Source of the DNA: Desulfofustis sp.
GTDB taxonomy: Bacteria > Desulfobacterota > Desulfobulbia > Desulfobulbales > Desulfocapsaceae
Length of the DNA stretch: 10,387 nucleotides
Direction of reading: 5' to 3'
NCBI GenBank assembly: GCA_030145365.1
Contig: JAQYVS010000066.1
Coordinates: forward strand, 1 to 10,387
The translations under genes and the position numbers were made by a program. Under the pieces are notes generated by a model, which had not been told where the DNA came from, did not search any database, and saw nothing but the letters and a program-made list of their open reading frames with translations. Position 1 is the first letter of the stretch; every line of letters starts with the position of its first letter. Positions 1-7,533 of the stretch are shown piece after piece.

Positions 1-44
1 TTTTTTTTATGACGGGACTCTTTTATATGTGTTATCGTAAGTAC

Positions 45-72
45 TTGACATGATGGTTTGAACCGTTATAAG
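45..72 (+). promoter_or_regulatory. Putative sigma70-type promoter for fhs
   Basis: A perfect -35 hexamer TTGACA (45-50) is followed after 16 bp by TATAAG (67-72), which matches five of six bases of the -10 consensus. Transcription would start near 79-80, giving an untranslated leader of about 60 nt before the fhs start at 141. I found no convincing riboswitch-like fold in this leader. The call rests on consensus matching only. Confidence 0.55.
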
Positions 73-127
73 GTTCTTTGTATGCCGTTTTTTCAAGGCA
101 ATCCACCACATTAAATTCTTTGATGAA

Positions 128-134
128 AGGGAGG
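128..134 (+). promoter_or_regulatory. Strong Shine-Dalgarno site of fhs
   Basis: AGGGAGG lies six bases before the ATG at 141. It fixes the start of fhs and suits a strongly translated housekeeping enzyme. No other gene in the window has a comparably good site. Confidence 0.8.
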
Positions 135-140
135 TTTTAA

Positions 141-1916
141 ATGGCTTTAGATCCGACGAAACACGCTGATTGGGAAATTGCACAGGAAGCCGAAAAAACG
201 ATGTTGACGATCTATGAGATCGGTGAAAAGCTTGGATTGACCAATGAGGAGTTGCTTCCACAGGGTCATTACATTGCTAAAATTGATTTTCGCAAAGTCC
301 TTGATCGCTTAAAAGACAAGCCTGATGGTAAGTACATTGATGTAACCGCCATTTCACCAACGCCTTTAGGTGAAGGTAAATCCACCTCTTCCATGGGGCT
401 GGTTCAAGGTCTTGGAAAAATAGGTAAAAGCGTTTGTGCCGCTGTTCGTCAACCTTCTGGTGGACCGACCATGAATATCAAGGGCTCTGCTGCCGGTGGT
501 GGTCTTGCCCAGTGTATTCCTCTCACTCCATTCTCTTTGGGTTTCACCGGCGACATCAACGCTATCATGAACGCCCATAACCTGGCGATGGTTGCACTGA
601 CTTCCCGTCTCCAGCATGAAAGAAACTATACCGATGAGCAGCTAGAAAGACTCTCTGGTATGGAGAGACTCGACATCGATCCGACAAACGTTGAGATGGG
701 TTGGATCATGGACTTCTGCTGCCAGGCTCTCAGAAACATCATCATCGGTATCGACGGTGTTAACGGTAAGTCCGACGGCTTCATGATGAGATCCAAGTTC
801 GGTATCGCCGTATCTTCAGAAGTTATGGCAATTCTCTCTGTTGCCAGAGATCTCAAGGATATGCGTGAGAGAATGGGTAAAATCGTAGTTGCCTACACCA
901 AGAAAGGCAAGCCGGTTACGACCGAAGATCTGCAGGTTGCCGGGGCAATGACCGCATGGATGGTTGATGCTCTCAATCCATCTCTGATGCAAACACTCGA
1001 AGGCCAACCTGTTATCGTTCATGCAGGACCTTTTGCCAACATCGCAATCGGTCAGAGTTCTATCATCGCCGACCGCGTTGGTCTGAAGCTTGCTGACTAC
1101 CATGTAACCGAATCCGGTTTTGGTGCTGATATCGGATTTGAAAAATTCTGGAACCTCAAGTGTCGTTTCTCTGGCCTAAAACCTGACTGTGCAGTTGTAG
1201 TAGCAACTATCCGTGCTCTCAAATGCCACGGTGGTGCACCCGTTCCTGTCCCAGGAAAGCCGATGCCTGAAGAGTACAACAGCGAAAACGTTGAGTGGGT
1301 AGCCAAAGGCTGTGATAACCTGATCCATCACATCAAGACAGTTCGTAAGGCAGGTATTGCTCCTGTTGTCTGCATTAACGCATTCTACACCGATACCGAC
1401 GCAGAAATCGCCAAAGTTCGTGAGCTTTGCGAAGCTGTAGGTGCCCGTGTTGCTCTCTCAAGGCATTGGGAGCACGGCGGAGACGGCGCCATTGAATTTG
1501 CTGAGACCGTTGTTGAGGCATGTGAAGATAAGACCGAATTCAAACTTCTCTACGAGCTCGATATGCCGATCAAAGAGAGAATTGAACTCATCGCCAAAGA
1601 AGTTTACGGTGCCGACGGTGTTGACTACTCTGCAGAAGCCAACAGGGCTATTGACAGAATCCAGGCTGATCCTGAGCTTTCTAATATGGCTATGTGTATG
1701 GTTAAGACCCATCTCTCCCTCTCCGATAATCCAGCCCTCAAAGGTGTACCCAAAGGCTGGAGACTCTCCATCCGTGAGGTTCTCACCTATGGTGGTGCAG
1801 GCTTTATCGTACCGGTTGCAGGAACCATCAGTCTCATGCCAGGTACCGGCTCTAACCCAGCGTTCAAGCGTATTGACGTTAATGTGGAGACCGGTAAGGT
1901 TGAAGGCGTATTTTAG
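141..1916 (+). CDS. fhs: Formate--tetrahydrofolate ligase (long form)
   Basis: This enzyme joins formate to tetrahydrofolate using ATP, giving 10-formyl-tetrahydrofolate in the cytoplasm for purine synthesis or the methyl branch of the Wood-Ljungdahl pathway. The 591 residues carry the P-loop TPLGEGKST (74-82) and an exact family signature VATIRALKCHGG (354-365). They also keep the pterin-stacking pair known in the family, Phe415 in NAFYTDTDAE and Trp443 in HWEHGGDGA. The C-terminus ends in the typical acidic/glycine pattern (GKVEGVF). The protein is about 30 residues longer than the usual 555-560, apparently through an insert near 163-178 and a Pro-rich one after residue 365. The first family signature is altered (IKGSAAGGGL rather than IKGGAAGGGY), and two usually conserved histidines after it are Gly134 and Asn140. 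From about codon 150 the codon choice is strongly biased (CTC for Leu, GGT for Gly), suggesting high expression. No folD or other folate gene is adjacent. The family assignment is secure. Confidence 0.96.
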   Translation: MALDPTKHADWEIAQEAEKTMLTIYEIGEKLGLTNEELLPQGHYIAKIDFRKVLDRLKDKPDGKYIDVTAISPTPLGEGKSTSSMGLVQGLGKIGKSVCAAVRQPSGGPTMNIKGSAAGGGLAQCIPLTPFSLGFTGDINAIMNAHNLAMVALTSRLQHERNYTDEQLERLSGMERLDIDPTNVEMGWIMDFCCQALRNIIIGIDGVNGKSDGFMMRSKFGIAVSSEVMAILSVARDLKDMRERMGKIVVAYTKKGKPVTTEDLQVAGAMTAWMVDALNPSLMQTLEGQPVIVHAGPFANIAIGQSSIIADRVGLKLADYHVTESGFGADIGFEKFWNLKCRFSGLKPDCAVVVATIRALKCHGGAPVPVPGKPMPEEYNSENVEWVAKGCDNLIHHIKTVRKAGIAPVVCINAFYTDTDAEIAKVRELCEAVGARVALSRHWEHGGDGAIEFAETVVEACEDKTEFKLLYELDMPIKERIELIAKEVYGADGVDYSAEANRAIDRIQADPELSNMAMCMVKTHLSLSDNPALKGVPKGWRLSIREVLTYGGAGFIVPVAGTISLMPGTGSNPAFKRIDVNVETGKVEGVF

Positions 1917-1939
1917 GCAGGAATTAGTATTTTTAGTAA

Positions 1940-1991
1940 GAAAGGTGTAATATAATGAGGTTAAGATACAAATCTTGATATTGCACCTTTC
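1940..1991. repeat. 14-bp interrupted inverted repeat between fhs and the ATPase gene
   Basis: GAAAGGTGTAATAT (1940-1953) pairs with ATATTGCACCTTTC (1978-1991), with one G-T wobble in 14 pairs. The 24-nt loop contains a second small hairpin, AAGAT (1963-1967) with ATCTT (1972-1976). There is no T-run after either arm on either strand, so it does not look like a standard intrinsic terminator. It could be an operator, an mRNA processing or stability hairpin after fhs, or a leader hairpin controlling the downstream gene, whose ATG is 17 nt beyond it. The inverted repeat is seen directly; its role is not. Confidence 0.6.
1951..1956 (+). promoter_or_regulatory. Possible -10 element for the downstream ATPase gene
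   Basis: A perfect TATAAT lies in the fhs-ATPase gap, with its first three bases in the left arm of the inverted repeat. I see no good TTGACA-like -35 at 16-18 bp upstream (the region reads TAGTATTTTT) and no TG extension directly before the hexamer. A promoter here would need an activator or be weak. An AT-rich chance match is possible. Confidence 0.3.
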
Positions 1992-2008
1992 GTAATAAGT
2001 AAGAGATT

Positions 2009-4234
2009 ATGGCCAAAACAACCGGAAACCTTTCCAGACGATCTTCGATTAAGAAAACGGTCAAAGATCAGTCCGGAGCAGGAAAAATAAAGCTGGGCGA
2101 ATTGTTGAGTAAAGCGGGATACATCACCGCGAGGCAATTTGATACAGCAAAAAGAGAAGTGCAGAAGAACGGCACAAGGATGAGTGCCGTTCTTCGGCAG
2201 CTCGAATATATTGATGAAAATACCGTTTTTAATTTTCTCAGCCGACATCATAACTATGTTCCTGCAGTTATTAAAAACGAAGCTCCAAATCCCGATGCCA
2301 TCAAGCTTATGCCATATGAACTTGCCAAGCAACATTTGGCATTTCCATTACGTATGGCAGGAAATACCCTGCAGATTACTATGGCAGAACCTTCGGATGC
2401 TGCTGCCGTTGAAGAATTGCAGGACGAATTACATAAAGAATTGTCGGTCTGTGTATCAACTGAAAAAGACATCGTTGAGGCCTATAAAAAGTATTACGAC
2501 ATTGATGATGAAGAAGCTCAGTCGTTCTTTGCTTCAGGAGAGGATGTTGAGGAAGAAATGTCGATCACTGAGGTCGACGACTTCGGGGCGATTGTTGCCG
2601 AGGCAGCTGATGATTTTGAAATAGAAAGCACTGAGGTCGATGACAGCTTTGACCAGTTTGCGGCATCCGATGCTCCAATAATTAAACTGGTCAACGGTAT
2701 TCTTGTAAAAGCGGTTCAGGATGAGGTGTCCGATGTCCACATAGAACCCTACGAGCGTTCTATGCAGGTTCGTTATCGTAAAGACGGCTCGTTGTTCAAA
2801 TCGATGAACCTGCCGCTCACCATCAAAAATGCAATGACGGCCAGGGTTAAAATTCTGGCCGGTCTCGATATTACCGAAAGGCGAGTCCCGCAGGATGGTC
2901 GTATTAAAATGAGGATGGGCAAGAACCGCTCGGTGGATTTTCGCGTGTCTTCTCTACCCACGTTGTTTGGTGAATCAGTGGTCTTGCGAATTTTGGACAA
3001 GAATTCACTCAATGTTGATCTGACCAAACTTGGGTTTGAACCTCACACCTTTGAGATGCTCAAGCGCTGTCTCACTCGGCCTCAAGGTATGTTGCTAGTA
3101 ACCGGTCCCACCGGATCGGGAAAGACGGTAACGCTTTATTCCTCCTTGAATTCACTCAATAATGAAGACATCAAGATTTTGACGGCAGAAGACCCCGTGG
3201 AATTCAGCTTTAAGGGAATCAACCAGGTAAACGTTAATACGGAAGTCGGCATGACTTTTGCCGCTGCCCTGAAAGCCTTTTTACGCCAGGATCCTGATAT
3301 TATCATGGTCGGCGAGATCCGTGATTATGAAACGGCTGAAATTGGGATCAAAGCGGCGATGACTGGACATCTCGTTTTCTCGACCCTGCATACCAATGAC
3401 AGTGCGGCCACTATCGGGCGTCTTGTTGATATCGGTGTTCCTCCCTATATGATAGCCTCGTCTGTAACTATGGTTTTGTCACAGCGTCTGGGCAGAAGGT
3501 TGTGCCAAAACTGTAAGAAGAAAATGAAATATGCTGAAAGCGAATTGCTGACGGTTGGGTTTCATGAAGATGAACTGGAGGATCTGGTGGTTTATGGTCC
3601 AGTCGGTTGTCCTGAATGCAACGGTCTTGGATATCGCGGCAGGGTTGGTTTTTTTGAATTGATGGAAGTTACCGATGAAGTTGCCAAGGCGATCAGTGCT
3701 GAGGTGCCAGAGGATCAGCTTCGTAAAATAGCTATCCAGGAAGGGATGACTCCATTAAGGGACGCTGCCCTTCAGAAAGTACGGCAGGGTATAACCAGTA
3801 TTCAAGAGGCTATGCGCAGGACGGTTGCCCATGAAGAAAGCATGCCGGCATATCTTATCAACCCGGATGTGGAAGAATATGTAGATGGCGATACGATTAT
3901 CCGTGAGGGAAACAAGGATAATGATTTCTTCAAGTTGATTCGAGGGGCATTGACCGTTGTAAAAAGCGGTAAAAAGATCGCCGAATTGACAGAACCCGGC
4001 GAGTATTTTGGTGAAATGGCTGCGATTTCCGGAGAACCCCGATCAGCATCGATTATATCCAAAGGTCGTGCGACGATAAAACGGTATCCCGGTGATAAAT
4101 TGAATGAGATTATTCATAAATATCCTGATATATCTTCCAAATTATTTTCAACGATGACAACTCGCCTGCTCAAATCAAACCAGATAACCGTCAAACTTGC
4201 AGGAGGCGGCGGTCCAAGAAAACCCGGTCACTAA
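2009..4234 (+). CDS. GspE/PilB-type secretion/pilus ATPase with C-terminal cyclic-nucleotide-binding domain
   Basis: This is a hexameric motor ATPase of the type II secretion/type IV pilus family, expected at the cytoplasmic face of the inner membrane. Residues 27-163 form an N-terminal MshEN/GspE-N-like domain (starts KLGELLSKAGYIT). Residues 164-219 are a very acidic linker with TEVDD twice (188-192, 208-212). The motor domain (about 220-600) has Walker A GPTGSGKT (366-373, Lys372), a Walker B region DIIMVGEIRD from 430, and zinc-type cysteine pairs CQNC (499-502) and CPEC (534-537). From about 612 to the end is a cyclic-nucleotide-binding fold with a phosphate-cassette-like stretch FGEMAAISGEPRSAS (667-681, Arg678). 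PilB and GspE are usually about 500-570 residues, so the tail is an extra module. The start is fixed by an in-frame stop at 2000-2002; the Shine-Dalgarno (AAGAG, 2001-2005) is weak. No pilus or secretion partners are nearby, so PilB versus GspE cannot be decided. Confidence 0.9.
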   Translation: MAKTTGNLSRRSSIKKTVKDQSGAGKIKLGELLSKAGYITARQFDTAKREVQKNGTRMSAVLRQLEYIDENTVFNFLSRHHNYVPAVIKNEAPNPDAIKLMPYELAKQHLAFPLRMAGNTLQITMAEPSDAAAVEELQDELHKELSVCVSTEKDIVEAYKKYYDIDDEEAQSFFASGEDVEEEMSITEVDDFGAIVAEAADDFEIESTEVDDSFDQFAASDAPIIKLVNGILVKAVQDEVSDVHIEPYERSMQVRYRKDGSLFKSMNLPLTIKNAMTARVKILAGLDITERRVPQDGRIKMRMGKNRSVDFRVSSLPTLFGESVVLRILDKNSLNVDLTKLGFEPHTFEMLKRCLTRPQGMLLVTGPTGSGKTVTLYSSLNSLNNEDIKILTAEDPVEFSFKGINQVNVNTEVGMTFAAALKAFLRQDPDIIMVGEIRDYETAEIGIKAAMTGHLVFSTLHTNDSAATIGRLVDIGVPPYMIASSVTMVLSQRLGRRLCQNCKKKMKYAESELLTVGFHEDELEDLVVYGPVGCPECNGLGYRGRVGFFELMEVTDEVAKAISAEVPEDQLRKIAIQEGMTPLRDAALQKVRQGITSIQEAMRRTVAHEESMPAYLINPDVEEYVDGDTIIREGNKDNDFFKLIRGALTVVKSGKKIAELTEPGEYFGEMAAISGEPRSASIISKGRATIKRYPGDKLNEIIHKYPDISSKLFSTMTTRLLKSNQITVKLAGGGGPRKPGH

Positions 4235-4258
4235 ATCATTTCAGCCCATGGTTCGGCA

Positions 4259-5227
4259 GTGTATTCAAGTGTGTGGATGGGGACATTGAAAGCAATTGTG
4301 TTCACCGATGGAAGCCCTGGCCATGAAAAACAATCCTGGGGGATTATCAAGGCCCTGCAAAATTATATCGATGTTGATGTAACTGAACTATCGATTGCCA
4401 AATCACACCTCCTTGATGATATTTCAGCCCATCTTGCTTATTTCTGCAATTTCAGTTCAGATTCACGTGTTGACAATGATTGTGATCTGTTAATTGGCAC
4501 TGGCAGCCATACCCATTTACCAATTCTCAACGCAAAAAAAAGATGCGGGGCTAAGGCTGTTATCTGTATGGCTCCGATGAAGTTGATACGAAACAGATTT
4601 GATCTCTGTTGCATTCCATATCATGATAGGGTTTTACCAGCAGACAATATTTTCCGGACAATTGGTCCGCCGAATACAGCTTCTTCCGTCACAGAAAAAG
4701 ATCCCTTGAAAGCCCTCGTTCTTGTGGGTGGTGAGGATCACCGGTCACATTACTGGGAAAGTAAGCGTATTGTTGCAGATATAGAGTCCTTGATCAAAGG
4801 GGCAGAAAAGCTGCAATGGACTGTTTCAAGCTCACCACGAACTCCTGAAGATACCGAGCTTCTTTTGGAGAAACTTGCTTCGGGTCTGGATAATGTTCAG
4901 TTTCTGTCGTTTACAAAAACTGTGCCTGGCTGGGTGGAAGCGCGATATAATGAAAACGAAACCGTCTGGATCAGCGCAGATTCGATTTCAATGGTTTACG
5001 AAGCCTTGTCTGCCGGGTGTAAGGTTGGTATTCTACCAGTACAGTGGAAGAGTAAGCGTAACAAATTTCAGAACTCCATTGAGTTTCTCCAGAAAGATAG
5101 AAGGGTGGTTTCCCTCAAACAACACCAGAAAAATGAGATCAGATGGACAGAATTGGATCCGCTCAATGAAGCTGATCGCTGTGCAAAGGAAATATTAAAA
5201 AGATGGTGGCCGACACGTTTACCATAG
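4259..5227 (+). CDS. ELM1-family (DUF1022/COG3660) protein, probably LPS-related
   Basis: The 322 residues resemble the family named after plant mitochondrial-fission protein ELM1, whose bacterial members have a glycosyltransferase-B-like layout and often sit in LPS clusters; their reaction is not established. Seen here are an N-terminal strand-loop (KAIVFTDGSPGHEKQSWG) and a GTGSHTH motif (95-101 by count from the GTG). A second Rossmann-like half follows (LVLVGGEDHRSHYW), and then the family-typical ADSISMVYEALSAG near residue 240-255. No signal peptide or membrane segment is apparent, so it is probably cytoplasmic. The start is uncertain: GTG at 4259 is the longest, ATG at 4277 (seventh codon) gives a more typical N-terminus, and neither has a good Shine-Dalgarno. 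It follows the ATPase gene by only 24 nt without a terminator, and its last 25 nt overlap the next gene, suggesting cotranscription and coupling with the glycosyltransferase. Confidence 0.78.
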   Translation: MYSSVWMGTLKAIVFTDGSPGHEKQSWGIIKALQNYIDVDVTELSIAKSHLLDDISAHLAYFCNFSSDSRVDNDCDLLIGTGSHTHLPILNAKKRCGAKAVICMAPMKLIRNRFDLCCIPYHDRVLPADNIFRTIGPPNTASSVTEKDPLKALVLVGGEDHRSHYWESKRIVADIESLIKGAEKLQWTVSSSPRTPEDTELLLEKLASGLDNVQFLSFTKTVPGWVEARYNENETVWISADSISMVYEALSAGCKVGILPVQWKSKRNKFQNSIEFLQKDRRVVSLKQHQKNEIRWTELDPLNEADRCAKEILKRWWPTRLP

Positions 5228-7533
5228 TACAAATTGTTCCTGAAATGGACGAAGGCGGGGTTGAGGGTGAAACTCTTGATTTTGCAATTTATCTTGCTCG
5301 CCAAGGTTTTCGATCCATTGTTATTTCAGGCGGCGGCAGGCTGGTTGCTCTGTTGGAAGCAAATGGTGTTGAACACCTGCTCTGGAAACATATCGGCTCA
5401 AAAAATCTGCATTGTTTACCTTATATACCTAAACTGAGGAAATTTCTCGTAACGGAAAAGGTGGATATTCTGCATCTTCGATCCCGACTGCCAGCCTGGA
5501 TAGCCTATCTCGCCTGGAAAACCATGGATAGCCAGCAGAGGCCTGCACTGGTAACCAGTTTTCATGGTTTTTATTCGGTAAACAGTTATTCCACAATAAT
5601 GACCAAAGGAGAACGGGTTATCGCTGTCTCTGGTGTCATCCAAAGTCATATACTGGAGAACTACTCAATTGATCGCTCCAAGATAAGTCTTATTCATGGC
5701 GGTTACGACTCAACCGTTTTTGATCCGCGGAATGTCACCAAGGAACGAGTAGAAAAATTAAAACATACCTGGGGAATAGAAAGTTACGTTGGACCGATAA
5801 TCATGCTGCCGGGAAGACTGTCCTCATGGAAGGGTCAGGATGTTTTTATTGAGGCCTTAATCCAAATAAAAGATATAAACTTTCTGGCTTTATGTGTCGG
5901 TGATATTGCAGAAAACTCATCATTCACCAAACGGCTTCAAGAGCGTATCAGTGCTGATGGACTTGATGGCAAGATTAAACTTGTCGGCCATTGTGACGAT
6001 ATGCCAGCAGCGCTATCTATGGCTGATCTTGTCGTTTCGGCATCTTCCAGTCAGCCAGAGGCTTTCGGAAAAGTAGCCATTGAAGCAATGGCCATGGCCA
6101 AACCGATCATTGCAACAAGCCACGGGGGAAGCCTCGAGACTGTTGTCGACAATGAAACCGGATGGCTGGTGGAACCGTCAAATCCGAAAGCTCTTGCTTC
6201 AATTTTACGAGCAGTGATTGAAAACAAGGATCAGCTACCGAGAATAGGAGAAACAGGAAAAGCCTGGGTTGAAAAACATTTCACAGCCGAGAGGATGTGT
6301 GAGAAAACCCTCGATCTCTACCATCAATTGATTGATGAAAAAAAGAGAAGAGAACTCGGCGATATTTTGTCGATCGTTCAGATGTTGCCGGAACTCGATA
6401 GTGGAGGTGTTGAGCGAGGTACTTTGGAGATAGGAAAATATCTGGCTGATAATCAGCATCGCTCGTTCGTCATATCAGGAGGAGGGCGTTTGGTTTCACA
6501 ACTCGAGGAAGAAGGTAGCCGCCACTTAAACTGGCAGGTTGGCTCGAAAAGCCCGCTTATCCTCAAGTATTTCTTCCCGCTGAGAAGGTTTTTGAAAAAT
6601 GAAAAAATCGATGTTCTTCATCTTCGATCCAGAATGCCGGCTTGGGTGGGATATATCGTCTGGAAATCGTTGCCGAAAAAAGAACGGCCGGCGCTCGTTA
6701 CCACCTTTCACGGGTTTTATTCGGTGAATAGTTACAGTGCTATCATGACAAAAGGAACGGCCATCATAGCCATTTCCAAAAGTATTGAACAGCATATTAA
6801 AAATGCCTATGGAGTTAAACACGGTATAGAGTTGATATTCAGGGGGGTGGATAAAGAAAAATTTGATCCTGTCTCTGTGTCTGAATCTCGAATTGAACGA
6901 TTTCGTCAGGCTTGGCAATTACCAGGAGATAAACCGGTGATAATGCTACCTGGCAGATTGACGAGACTTAAAGGACAAGATCTTTTTATCAGGGCATTGT
7001 CACTTCTGCAAAACAGCCAATATCAAGCCGTTTTGGTCGGTGACACTGAAGATAATCCAGGGTTTACCGATGAACTGTTCGATTTGATTCAAAATCTGGG
7101 GTTGGACAAAAATTGTTTCATGGTTGGGCATTGTGATGATATGCCGGCAGCGCTCATGTTGGCTGATATTGTCGTATCAGCATCTTCGAATGAACCGGAG
7201 GCTTTTGGGCGAACAACAATTGAAGCTATGGCCATGGGTAAACCAGTAATTGCCACAGCTCACGGCGGCAGTTTGGAAACGGTTACACCGGGTAAGACAG
7301 GATGGCTGGTTACTCCCGGAGTAGCACAAGATCTTGCAAGGGCTATGGAAGAGGCGCTTAGTTCCCCTGAGACAATGATTAGATATGGGACAGCAGGAAA
7401 GGAAGCCGTCAACTCTAAGTTTACGATGAAAACCATGTGTGACAGGACTATGGTTCTTTATCGCAAACTTATTTCATCCAATCGACCGCACGCAAAACAC
7501 CTGGAGACCTCCTCCTCATTGAAGCCATCTTAG
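5203..7533 (+). CDS. Tandem (two-domain) GT4 glycosyltransferase, probably LPS core
   Basis: One 776-residue reading frame holds two complete GT-B glycosyltransferases of the GT4 type. Such enzymes move a sugar from a nucleotide-sugar to a lipid-linked or core acceptor at the cytoplasmic membrane face. Unit 1 spans about 6-385 and unit 2 about 387-765, with a period of 380-383. Each has a glycine-rich N-terminal loop (MDEGGVEGETLD, LDSGGVERGTLE), a shared FHGFYSVNSYS block (120 and 502), a donor-phosphate motif (PGRLSSWKGQD at 203, PGRLTRLKGQD at 583) and an intact EX7E pair (Glu286/Glu294, Glu666/Glu674). In residues 262-325 versus 642-705, 48 of 64 positions are identical without gaps. Codons between the halves have diverged, so this is an old duplication, not an assembly repeat. 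AAAGGA (5185-5190), 12 nt before the ATG and inside the overlapping ELM1-family gene, is the likely Shine-Dalgarno. Donor and acceptor sugars are unknown. Confidence 0.92.
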   Translation: MVADTFTIVQIVPEMDEGGVEGETLDFAIYLARQGFRSIVISGGGRLVALLEANGVEHLLWKHIGSKNLHCLPYIPKLRKFLVTEKVDILHLRSRLPAWIAYLAWKTMDSQQRPALVTSFHGFYSVNSYSTIMTKGERVIAVSGVIQSHILENYSIDRSKISLIHGGYDSTVFDPRNVTKERVEKLKHTWGIESYVGPIIMLPGRLSSWKGQDVFIEALIQIKDINFLALCVGDIAENSSFTKRLQERISADGLDGKIKLVGHCDDMPAALSMADLVVSASSSQPEAFGKVAIEAMAMAKPIIATSHGGSLETVVDNETGWLVEPSNPKALASILRAVIENKDQLPRIGETGKAWVEKHFTAERMCEKTLDLYHQLIDEKKRRELGDILSIVQMLPELDSGGVERGTLEIGKYLADNQHRSFVISGGGRLVSQLEEEGSRHLNWQVGSKSPLILKYFFPLRRFLKNEKIDVLHLRSRMPAWVGYIVWKSLPKKERPALVTTFHGFYSVNSYSAIMTKGTAIIAISKSIEQHIKNAYGVKHGIELIFRGVDKEKFDPVSVSESRIERFRQAWQLPGDKPVIMLPGRLTRLKGQDLFIRALSLLQNSQYQAVLVGDTEDNPGFTDELFDLIQNLGLDKNCFMVGHCDDMPAALMLADIVVSASSNEPEAFGRTTIEAMAMGKPVIATAHGGSLETVTPGKTGWLVTPGVAQDLARAMEEALSSPETMIRYGTAGKEAVNSKFTMKTMCDRTMVLYRKLISSNRPHAKHLETSSSLKPS
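5218..7497 (+). repeat. Diverged internal tandem duplication of about 1.14 kb units
   Basis: The first unit runs from about 5218 to 6357 and the second from about 6361 to 7497, in the same frame and joined by a short charged linker (DEKKRRELG). The protein repeat is obvious along its whole length, while DNA identity is interrupted at most third positions. Small length differences lie in the N-terminal halves: the SGGGRLV motif is offset by 383 residues, but the C-terminal motifs by exactly 380. Confidence 0.88.

Noticed and set aside
1..8. A run of eight T at the left edge as the tail of an upstream terminator
   Set aside because: The hairpin that would precede it is outside the window, so it cannot be told from a chance AT-rich run.
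816..1103. Minus-strand open frame inside fhs, and similar ones at 366-617, 626-856, 1097-1306 and 1458-1712
   Set aside because: They lie opposite a strongly conserved enzyme gene, show no recognisable domain and have no ribosome site that I can see. They are antisense shadows.
6526..6918. A 130-codon minus-strand open frame inside the glycosyltransferase gene
   Set aside because: It is antisense to the conserved second GT4 unit. A similar shadow lies opposite the first unit (5416-5649), as expected from the duplication rather than from a real gene.
5203..7533. The internal repeat as an assembly artefact or very recent duplication
   Set aside because: The halves differ at many third codon positions and at many residues, so the duplication is old and not a collapsed or repeated read.
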